From Alphaproteobacteria bacterium (GTDB taxonomy: Bacteria; Pseudomonadota; Alphaproteobacteria; Kiloniellales; JAKSDN01), in the NCBI GenBank assembly GCA_030598385.1, contig JAUVQB010000081.1, positions 1-6,659 on the forward strand: DNA of 6,659 bases, written 5' to 3'. Each line of letters begins with the position of its first letter. Within the stretch, counting starts at the first letter, position 1. The notes under the pieces were generated by a model. It searched no databases, was not told the origin of the DNA, and worked only from the letters and a program-made list of their open reading frames with translations. Of this stretch, positions 1 to 4,948 are shown piece by piece. The translations under genes were made by a program, and so were the position numbers.

Positions 1-67
1 GCCGCTGCACCTCGGCGATCTCGTCCAGCAGCTCGTCGATCCGCTGGCCGGTCTCAGCCCGGGCCAT
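1..67 (-). CDS. Possible N-terminus of an unrecognised helical protein (partial)
   Basis: On the minus strand an ATG at 65-67 opens a frame running off the left edge, beginning MARAETGQRIDELLDEIAEV, a strongly helical, charged, coiled-coil-like start. The same frame upstream (166 down to 92) reads MPAASLPALEQRLEACLLEL and ends DKLH before an in-frame TGA at 92-94. It is therefore either two adjacent small genes or one gene broken by a stop. Codon position 3 is about 92% G/C over this frame, which favours coding. No Shine-Dalgarno sequence is visible before the ATG, and the nearby terminator points the other way. Function unknown; competes with the plus-strand reading of 2-154. Confidence 0.3.
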   Translation of the reverse strand, partial: MARAETGQRIDELLDEIAEVQR

Positions 68-154
68 GGCGGTCGGCAGGCTGGGCCGCTCTCAGTGGAG
101 CTTGTCCAGCTCGAGCAGGCAGGCTTCGAGGCGCTGTTCGAGGGCGGGGAGTGA
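2..154 (+). CDS. Possible C-terminal fragment of an unrecognised protein (partial)
   Basis: An open frame enters from the left edge and stops with TGA at 152-154, giving about 50 residues ending QLEQAGFEALFEGGE. I do not recognise it. The support is positional: a strong plus-strand intrinsic terminator begins 42 bp after the stop, where the end of a plus-strand gene would be expected. Against it, a hand count gives about 92% G/C at codon position 1 and about 82% at position 3, the reverse of what a GC-rich coding frame usually shows. The opposite-strand reading of the same triplets (start at 67) has the more normal pattern. Only one of the two readings is likely real. Confidence 0.3.
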   Translation, partial: PLHLGDLVQQLVDPLAGLSPGHGGRQAGPLSVELVQLEQAGFEALFEGGE

Positions 155-195
155 GGCGGCGGGCATGGGCCACAGGTGGGGAAAATTCGCCCGCT

Positions 196-225
196 GCCCC
201 GGCTTCGGTCGGGGCTTTTCTTTTT
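196..225 (+). terminator. Rho-independent terminator with UUCG tetraloop
   Basis: GCCCCGGC pairs with GTCGGGGC (8 bp including one G-U pair) around a TTCG loop closed by C-G, the very stable cUUCGg tetraloop. The stem (196-215) is followed at once by TTTTCTTTTT (216-225). It acts for plus-strand transcription entering from the left edge. On the minus strand the hairpin has no adjacent T tract, so it is not a terminator for the permease operon. Confidence 0.88.
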
Positions 226-302
226 GCCCGCCCGCTGAGCGCGATCTCTGGTTGGCGGGTAGGTGTTGGGGCCTGTAGCACGAAAAGCCGAAGGGTCCTA
301 GT

Positions 303-324
303 TTTGCCACCGGATTTGCCACCG
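303..324. repeat. Tandem 10-bp repeat TTTGCCACCG
   Basis: TTTGCCACCG occurs at 303-312 and again at 315-324, separated by GA (12-bp period). Its origin is unknown. Such phrases could remain from an integration site or be a protein-binding pair, but no tRNA or integrase gene is visible here. Confidence 0.6.
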
Positions 325-489
325 AACTGCGAGGGATAGGGCGGTATTAGGCGGGAAGGACATCATGAGCTGCCGCCGCAGATTGTGGAATTTCAGATAG
401 TTAGGGACGGGCTGAGACGGAACGGGACGGCGCCCTTAAGTTTTACAGTCTCATGACAGTCCGGGCCTAAGGCGGCGCGCAGGGGCCGC

Positions 490-1602
490 TCAGAGCATCT
501 GCGCGGCCTGATAGAGGAAGCCGGAGGCCAAGGAGCCGACGAGCGCGATCGCCAGGTACCAGAGGAAGACCGGCGGCTTGACCAGCGCGTAGACCGCCAT
601 GGCCGCGGGGATGCTGGTGACCGCGCCGGCGGTGAGGAAGGCGAGCGCCGCGCCCGGCATCATGCCCATGTTCATCAGCTCGCCGACGAGCGGGATCGCG
701 GCGAAGCCGTTCAGGTAAGCCGGCACGCCGAGGGCGACCGACAGGGGAATCGCCTGCCAGCCCGAGCCGCCCAAATGCTCCGCGATCAAACCTGGCGGCA
801 GCCAGGCCACCATCAGGCTCTCGATGGCGAAGGCGAGCAGCAGCCACTTGGCGAGGAACTCGGCCACCCTGAGCGCCTCGACGGTGAAGTCGCGCCGGCG
901 CGCCGGATCGCGCCAGATCGCCCAGCGCGGCTCCGCCGCTTCCGATACGTCGCTCTTACAACCACCGCCCAGGCCGGCCCGCAGCGGCGCGCCGAACCCG
1001 CCGGCCCGTTGGACCGCCAGGGTCGCGAGGCCAGCCAGCAGGCCCATGGCGACGGCCGCGATCGTCTTGGCGAGGGTGAAGCCGAGGCCCAGGGTGGCCG
1101 CCATGAGGACGAACTGCTCCGGGTCCATCAAAGGCGAGGAGACCCAGAAAGCCATGACGGCCGGCAAGGGCACGCCGACCACCAGCAAGGCCGCGACCAA
1201 GGGCACCACGCCGCAGGAGCAGAACGGCGACAGCGCGCCGATGAGGGCGGCCAGCAGGATCGCCGCCAGCGGTGCGCCGGCACCGACCCGGCCGACAAAG
1301 CGGTCGACGCCCGCGGCCTTGAGCCAAGCCGCCAAGAGCACCGAGAGCAGCAGGAACGGCGCGATCCACAGAAAGCTGTCCGCCATGAACACCAGGCTTG
1401 CTCCGGCCTGCCGGAGATCGGCCAACCCCAGGACCGCGAGCAGGGCGGCGAGGGCCAGCCAAACCCGGTCCAACCTGGCAATGTACGACGGCAAAGAGTG
1501 CTGCCGGGCCACCAAGCCGGAGGGTGCCGGCTCGGCAGGTGTGGCGGAAACTTGGCCGCACGAGGCCGCACACTCGCTTGTTGTCGGATCCACGCTTGTC
1601 AT
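490..1602 (-). CDS. ArsP/DUF318-family permease, probable (organo)arsenical or metal efflux
   Basis: A 370-residue inner-membrane protein with about eight to ten hydrophobic segments (roughly 47-66, 76-93, 110-155, 162-199, 243-268, 285-305, 315-340, 345-366). The signature SPFCSCG (residues 125-131) identifies the ArsP/DUF318 permease family. A second, related half carries GVPAYLNGFAAIPL (292-305). Cys11, Cys15 and Cys215 lie in non-membrane parts. Characterised ArsP proteins export trivalent organoarsenicals; other members are linked to Cu/Zn efflux, so the substrate is inferred from the ArsR neighbour. I prefer the ATG at 1602, which has GGAG (1612-1615) 9 nt upstream, over an in-frame GTG at 1617 that overlaps that GGAG. 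It lies 82 bp after arsR on the same strand, with a putative operator in the gap. The roughly 40-residue N-terminal extension before the first helix is longer than in short ArsP proteins. Confidence 0.88.
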   Translation of the reverse strand: MTSVDPTTSECAASCGQVSATPAEPAPSGLVARQHSLPSYIARLDRVWLALAALLAVLGLADLRQAGASLVFMADSFLWIAPFLLLSVLLAAWLKAAGVDRFVGRVGAGAPLAAILLAALIGALSPFCSCGVVPLVAALLVVGVPLPAVMAFWVSSPLMDPEQFVLMAATLGLGFTLAKTIAAVAMGLLAGLATLAVQRAGGFGAPLRAGLGGGCKSDVSEAAEPRWAIWRDPARRRDFTVEALRVAEFLAKWLLLAFAIESLMVAWLPPGLIAEHLGGSGWQAIPLSVALGVPAYLNGFAAIPLVGELMNMGMMPGAALAFLTAGAVTSIPAAMAVYALVKPPVFLWYLAIALVGSLASGFLYQAAQML

Positions 1603-1611
1603 CGCCGCCCA

Positions 1612-1615
1612 CTCC
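1612..1615 (-). promoter_or_regulatory. Ribosome binding site of the permease
   Basis: GGAG on the minus strand, 9 nt before the ATG at 1600-1602. It decides for the ATG over the GTG at 1615-1617, which coincides with the same bases. Confidence 0.5.
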
Positions 1616-1638
1616 ACACTCTACCACCCGCCCAACAC

Positions 1639-1662
1639 TTCGAACCTTCCGGAACTCTCGAA
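1639..1662. promoter_or_regulatory. Putative ArsR operator 2 (24-bp dyad before the permease)
   Basis: A 24-bp dyad centred on 1650/1651: TTCGA, 3 bp, perfect palindrome TTCCGGAA, 3 bp, TCGAA (18 of 24 positions symmetric). It has the same layout as the dyad in front of arsR and matches it at 16 of 24 aligned positions. It lies in the arsR-permease gap, 37 bp upstream of the permease ATG. No good promoter is visible over it, so it may control an internal promoter or act as a roadblock. That ArsR binds here is inference. Confidence 0.5.
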
Positions 1663-1684
1663 CTACGTTCGCAAAAAAAACCGC

Positions 1685-2002
1685 TCACCCGGCCTGTCGC
1701 TCGGACCCGGCTTCGCCGACGCCGCGACAGCATTCTTCCGTCAGATAGGCCACCAACGCGCCCATCAGCGCATAATTGGGCTGGCATCGCAGCACTCGGC
1801 CCTCCCGCTCCTGGGACACCAGGCCCACATTGACGAGCTGTGCCACGTGGTGGGACAGAGTGGAGCCCGGAATACGCAAGCGGGCCTGAAGGTCGCCGAC
1901 GGCCAGGCCGTCCTCCCCCGCGCGCACCAGTAAGCGGAAGATCTCCAGGCGCGTCGGGTTGCCCAGCTTTTCGAGGCAGCGAGCGGCGTGATTCAGGTCC
2001 AT
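1685..2002 (-). CDS. arsR: ArsR-family metalloregulatory repressor with C-terminal Cys-Cys
   Basis: A 105-residue winged-helix repressor. The N-terminal helix (HAARCLEKLGNPTRLEIF, 5-22) and the HTH (GLAVGDLQARL with IPGSTLSHHVAQLVNVGLV, 32-62) are typical of the ArsR/SmtB family, followed by the wing (SQEREGRVLRCQ). The classical ELCVCDL metal site in the DNA-binding helix is absent (GLAVGDL instead). A Cys91-Cys92 pair in LTEECCRG sits at the C-terminus, with Cys9 and Cys73 elsewhere. C-terminal Cys pairs are known from Acidithiobacillus ArsR and from a methylarsenite-selective ArsR of Shewanella. The frame extends to a TTG at 2038, but that TTG is the first triplet of a TTGACA -35 box, so I chose the ATG at 2002. 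No Shine-Dalgarno is seen, consistent with a leaderless mRNA. It probably represses itself and the permease, releasing DNA when As(III) or methylarsenite binds the cysteines. Confidence 0.9.
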   Translation of the reverse strand: MDLNHAARCLEKLGNPTRLEIFRLLVRAGEDGLAVGDLQARLRIPGSTLSHHVAQLVNVGLVSQEREGRVLRCQPNYALMGALVAYLTEECCRGVGEAGSERQAG

Positions 2003-2009
2003 GAGCCAC

Positions 2010-2038
2010 AACGTAGGCCGCTTGAAGACAACTGTCAA
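2010..2038 (-). promoter_or_regulatory. arsR promoter, probably leaderless
   Basis: Perfect -35 TTGACA (2033-2038 read on minus), a 17-bp spacer, then a weak -10 TACGTT (2010-2015). Seven bases later comes the A of the arsR ATG at 2002, so transcription would start at or next to the start codon. This agrees with the lack of a Shine-Dalgarno. The poor -10 makes it uncertain. GATAAT at 2052-2057 is an alternative -10 but lacks a -35. Confidence 0.45.
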
Positions 2039-2060
2039 CGATATTTCTGGAATTATCGAA
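2037..2060. promoter_or_regulatory. Putative ArsR operator 1 (dyad at the arsR promoter)
   Basis: The imperfect dyad is centred on 2048/2049. The inner 20 bp (2039-2058) pairs at 8 of 10 positions: CGATA and TATCG arms around TTCTGGAA. Its right half, GGAATTATCGAAC, matches the second dyad's GGAACTCTCGAAC at 11 of 13 bases. It overlaps the first two bases of the -35 box, a suitable place for repression by blocking RNA polymerase. The dyad is seen directly; the binding protein is inferred. Confidence 0.55.
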
Positions 2061-2093
2061 CTGATCGAGGGTTTTGCGCCCCGAATTGCCCGG

Positions 2094-3245
2094 TCAATCG
2101 GCCAACCAGACAGCCAGGCGGTCGGCCGCCTGGCCCATCACGGCCTCCAGGCCGGCGAAGGAAAACCGCACGAATCGGTGGCCGCGCTCCGGGTCGAAGT
2201 CGATCCCCGGCGCGATCGCGACACCGGTTTCCGCCAACATGCGACGGCAGAAGTCCTGACTGTCGTTGGTCAGGCGGCTGACGTCGGCGTAGAGGTAGAA
2301 GGCCCCGTCGGCCGGCGCCAGACTGTCGAACCCGGCCTTCGGAAGCTCGCGCAGCAGAAGCGCGCGATTGCGAGCATAGGCGGCGACATAGCCGTCCAGC
2401 TCCTCGCGGCAGTCGAAAGCGGCCTCAGCCGCGATCTGAGAAAGGGTCGGCGGCGAGATGAAGAGGTTTTGAGCCAAGCACTCGACCGGGCGCAGCAGGT
2501 CCTCGGGAAGGACCATCCAGCCGAGCCGCCAGCCGGTCATGGAATAGTACTTGGAGAAGCTGTTGATGACGATCGCCTCTTCGGCGAGTTCGAGGGCGCT
2601 GACCGCCGGCGCCTCATAGGCGATGCCATGATAGATCTCGTCGGAGATGAGGCGCATGCCGCGGGCCGCGCAGTAGTCGACGAGATCGGACAGTTCAGCC
2701 CGGCCCAGCATGGTCCCGGTCGGGTTCGAGGGGCTGGCGATGATCAGGCCGTCGAGCGGTGGCGCAACCCGGTCCAGCAATTCGACGGTTGGCTGAAAGC
2801 GATGTTCCAGGTCGCCGGGCAGGAGCACCGGCTCCACGCCCAGGGAGGCGAGGATGTTGCGGTAGGCGGGATAGCCCGGGGCGGCCAGAGCCACCCGGTC
2901 GCCGGGCTCGAAGCTCGCGAGAAAGCCCAGCAGGAAGCCGCCGGACGATCCGGTGGTCACGATGACCCGCCGCGGGTCCAGCTCGACCCCGTACAGCTCG
3001 TCATAGTTCCGGGCAATGCGCGCCCTCAGCGACGGCAACCCCACGGCGTCGGTGTAGCCGATCCGCGCGGTTTCGAGCGCCGCCTGGGCGGCCGCGCGAA
3101 CCGGCGCCGGCGCCGGCGTGCCGGGCTGGCCGACCTCCAGGTGCAGGACTTCCTCCCCCGCCGCCTCGCGCTCGTTGGCGGCGCGCAGCACATCCATCAC
3201 GATGAACGGCGGCACCAGCCCGCGCTGGGCGATCTTCAGGGCCAT
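2094..3245 (-). CDS. Class I/II PLP-dependent aminotransferase
   Basis: A 383-residue fold-type I aminotransferase of the aspartate aminotransferase superfamily, probably cytosolic. Family landmarks are all present: SNPTG (173-177), SDEIYHG with the pyridine-binding Asp202 and Tyr205, SFSKYYSMTGWRLG with Schiff-base Lys232 and Arg240 for the PLP phosphate, and Arg360 in RFVRFSFA, equivalent to the carboxylate-binding Arg386 of AspC. Length is normal. It transfers an amino group between an amino acid and a 2-oxo acid; the true substrate cannot be read from sequence (aspartate, alanine and aromatic acids are all possible). The frame runs open to 3455, but the ATG at 3245 is preceded by AAGGGGAG (3252-3259) 6 nt away and gives the family N-terminus, whereas the extension overlaps the upstream gene. 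It follows the GGT-like gene by 25 bp, so probably the same mRNA. Confidence 0.93.
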   Translation of the reverse strand: MALKIAQRGLVPPFIVMDVLRAANEREAAGEEVLHLEVGQPGTPAPAPVRAAAQAALETARIGYTDAVGLPSLRARIARNYDELYGVELDPRRVIVTTGSSGGFLLGFLASFEPGDRVALAAPGYPAYRNILASLGVEPVLLPGDLEHRFQPTVELLDRVAPPLDGLIIASPSNPTGTMLGRAELSDLVDYCAARGMRLISDEIYHGIAYEAPAVSALELAEEAIVINSFSKYYSMTGWRLGWMVLPEDLLRPVECLAQNLFISPPTLSQIAAEAAFDCREELDGYVAAYARNRALLLRELPKAGFDSLAPADGAFYLYADVSRLTNDSQDFCRRMLAETGVAIAPGIDFDPERGHRFVRFSFAGLEAVMGQAADRLAVWLAD

Positions 3246-3251
3246 GAATGG

Positions 3252-3259
3252 CTCCCCTT
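3252..3259 (-). promoter_or_regulatory. Ribosome binding site of the aminotransferase
   Basis: AAGGGGAG on the minus strand, 6 nt before the ATG at 3243-3245. It is the strongest Shine-Dalgarno in the window and fixes the start against the longer open frame reaching 3455. Confidence 0.8.
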
Positions 3260-3270
3260 CTATTCTTCGG

Positions 3271-4929
3271 TTATTGCACCAGGAATCCGAGGCCCCAGCC
3301 GCGCGGATCGTTGGCAAACCGGCAGTCTTCATGGTCGCGCCGGAAGCTGCCCGGACAATAGAGCGCATTGACCTGACCCAGTTTCGGGGCCTCGCGCAGC
3401 AGATGGCCGCGCGCCTCAAGGTTGTCCAACAGCGCAGCCGGAACACCCTCCTCATAGAACGTCACGTCCGGGACGCCGCCGTGATGGAACCGCGGCGCGG
3501 CGACGGCCTCGTCCAATGGCATGTCATCGGAAAGGGCGCCAAGCATGACCGAGACCAGCGCCGTCGGTGCCGCGCTGCCGCCCGAGGCCGCCGCCGCGAA
3601 GTAGGCCTCCTCGACGTTCAGATTGACCAAGACCGCCGCGCTGGGCGAAAGCATCCCATTGCTGTCATCCCGGGGCGGGGCGGCCAGGAGAATGCCGGTA
3701 TCGGGCGCCATCTGGAAGGCGCCGAACAGCCCGTTCATGGTCATACTGCAGGCGGCGACGTTGTTCCAGCGGTCGGCGGCAATAAAGCTCGCGCCATGGG
3801 GATTCTCGGCGAGTGCCACCGGACGGGGCGACAGGCTGGCCGCCGGCGTATGCCGGTCCGCTTGGTATCCCTCCAGGGCGCGCTCGAGCCGATTTCCATC
3901 GAGCAACAGCTCCGGCGACTCGCGGGCCTCGCCGCCGGGGGCCATCCACGCGGCACGCTGGGCGAAGGCCCGGGCCGCCGCCTCGACGAATTGGTGGGCG
4001 CGCTCCGCCGATCCGGCATCGGCCAAAGAAATCTCCCCGACCAACATCTCCCACAACTGGGCCGCCACCAGCCCGTCCGCAGCCGGAGGATTAGTGAAAT
4101 AAAGCGTATGGTCGCCAAAGGCGACGGATATCGGCTCGACATAGGTCGGGACCGAGGCGCGAACCTCGTCAGCCGTCACTGGCTGGCCGGCCGCGGTCAT
4201 CGCCGCGGCAAAACGCTGGGTGAAGACACCGCTATAGAGATATCCCACACCCTGCAAGCGCAGCCCCCCCAGGACCGACGCCAGCTCGCGCTGGACCACC
4301 TTTTCGCCCTCGCCCGGCTGTTCGCCGGCATTGTTGCGGAAGGTCCGGGAGATGAGCGGATCGGAGACGATCCGGCTGGACGCCACGATTAGATCGCGGG
4401 CGAAGGCCCGGCTGATGGGATGGCCGAATCGAGCCAGGTTTTCCGCCGGGGTCAGCAGCTGCGCCCAACGGCGCAATCCGTGGCGGGCGTGCAGCGCGGC
4501 CATGGCCCGCGGCCCCAGCGGCACCATGCCGCCTTCGGGGCCAGCCGTCGGCAGGAACAGCAGGGCCTCGGCCGCGTTCTCGCTGCTGTCGTAGACCAAA
4601 CAAACCCCACCGGCCCCCAGGCTGGCCCGCGACGGCAGGGTCACAGCCATGGTAAAATACATGACGACGGCGGCGTCGACGGCATTGCCGCCCCTGCCCA
4701 AAGTGTCACGCCCGAAGACGGCTGCGCGCGGTTCGTCGGCGACAACGATGCCGGCAAAGCCTTCGACCAAGCCGACTGCGCTCACCCGCTCACCCGCGCC
4801 GCCACATGCGGTGAGGGCGGTGGACAGCAAGGCGAAGCCTAGGGTGGCGAAGAGCGGCGCGCGCAGGGGCAGTCCGGCCAAAGACCCGGCTTTTCTTGCC
4901 ACAAGGATGGCGAATTGAAGTACAACCAT
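3271..4929 (-). CDS. Gamma-glutamyltransferase-family lipoprotein, catalytic Thr missing
   Basis: 552 residues from the ATG at 4929 (numbering used here). It resembles GGT (Ntn-hydrolase fold) throughout: GGNAVDAA (80-87), LGAGG (104-108), SPSAAVLVN (428-436), ASGGSAAPTA with an oxyanion-type Gly-Gly (450-451). The usual nucleophile segment TTHxSVVD is replaced by GASFIAAD (379-386), so the Thr that makes the acyl-enzyme and drives self-cleavage is absent. The Arg of the GRETAP motif, which binds the gamma-glutamyl carboxylate, is also gone (FLPTAG, about 125-130). A hydrophobic segment ending LTAC (39-42) is a lipobox, suggesting a membrane-anchored periplasmic lipoprotein. Start uncertain: ATG 4950, ATG 4929, GTG 4902 or TTG 4881, none with a clear Shine-Dalgarno. 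Codon bias becomes typical only near 4881. It may be a pseudoenzyme or a changed hydrolase. First gene of the aminotransferase operon. Confidence 0.82.
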   Translation of the reverse strand: MVVLQFAILVARKAGSLAGLPLRAPLFATLGFALLSTALTACGGAGERVSAVGLVEGFAGIVVADEPRAAVFGRDTLGRGGNAVDAAVVMYFTMAVTLPSRASLGAGGVCLVYDSSENAAEALLFLPTAGPEGGMVPLGPRAMAALHARHGLRRWAQLLTPAENLARFGHPISRAFARDLIVASSRIVSDPLISRTFRNNAGEQPGEGEKVVQRELASVLGGLRLQGVGYLYSGVFTQRFAAAMTAAGQPVTADEVRASVPTYVEPISVAFGDHTLYFTNPPAADGLVAAQLWEMLVGEISLADAGSAERAHQFVEAAARAFAQRAAWMAPGGEARESPELLLDGNRLERALEGYQADRHTPAASLSPRPVALAENPHGASFIAADRWNNVAACSMTMNGLFGAFQMAPDTGILLAAPPRDDSNGMLSPSAAVLVNLNVEEAYFAAAASGGSAAPTALVSVMLGALSDDMPLDEAVAAPRFHHGGVPDVTFYEEGVPAALLDNLEARGHLLREAPKLGQVNALYCPGSFRRDHEDCRFANDPRGWGLGFLVQ

Positions 4930-4948
4930 CGTATAGCTATTTAGAGAC
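4880..4948. promoter_or_regulatory. Divergent start region of the GGT-like and M48 genes
   Basis: The plus-strand gene must be transcribed from here. Weak candidates are TTGAAG (4915-4920), 17 bp, TATTTA (4938-4943), which would start the mRNA almost at the ATG, and TTGCCA (4896-4901) with TACAAC (4921-4926) at an overlong 19 bp. The region is AT-richer than its flanks. No good minus-strand promoter was found. The exact sites are unresolved. Confidence 0.25.

Larger units (their letters stand above)
155..489. other. Gene-poor stretch between left edge and permease
   Basis: Apart from the terminator at 196-225 and the tandem repeat at 303-324, I see no supported gene. All frames are short or cross the terminator. 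A 6-bp direct repeat, ACAGTC, occurs at 445-450 and 456-461 (11-bp period). GCCTAAGGC near 465-473 is a small palindrome 17 bp past the permease stop, but it has no T tract, so no convincing terminator for the permease operon is visible. Confidence 0.6.

Noticed and set aside
92..322. 76-codon minus-strand open frame across the terminator
   Set aside because: Its middle part is the antisense of the terminator hairpin (Lys/Pro-rich), so the long form is not credible. Only the last 24 codons might be real.
775..1933. Two long plus-strand open frames (about 350-370 codons)
   Set aside because: They are antisense to the permease and arsR, read as low-complexity Arg/Gln/Gly- or Ala/Arg/Ser-rich peptides, and arise from high GC. 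The minus-strand frames have clear family motifs.
2001..3371. 456-codon plus-strand open frame
   Set aside because: Antisense to the aminotransferase, which has all its catalytic motifs. The plus peptide has no recognisable domain and crosses the gene boundary.
3246..3455. 70-residue N-terminal extension of the aminotransferase
   Set aside because: Overlaps the end of the upstream GGT-like gene. The strong ribosome site at 3252-3259 and the family N-terminus fix the start at 3245.
3118..4392. 424-codon plus-strand open frame
   Set aside because: Antisense to the GGT-like gene and spans two minus-strand genes. Arg/Gly-rich shadow of GC-rich coding DNA.
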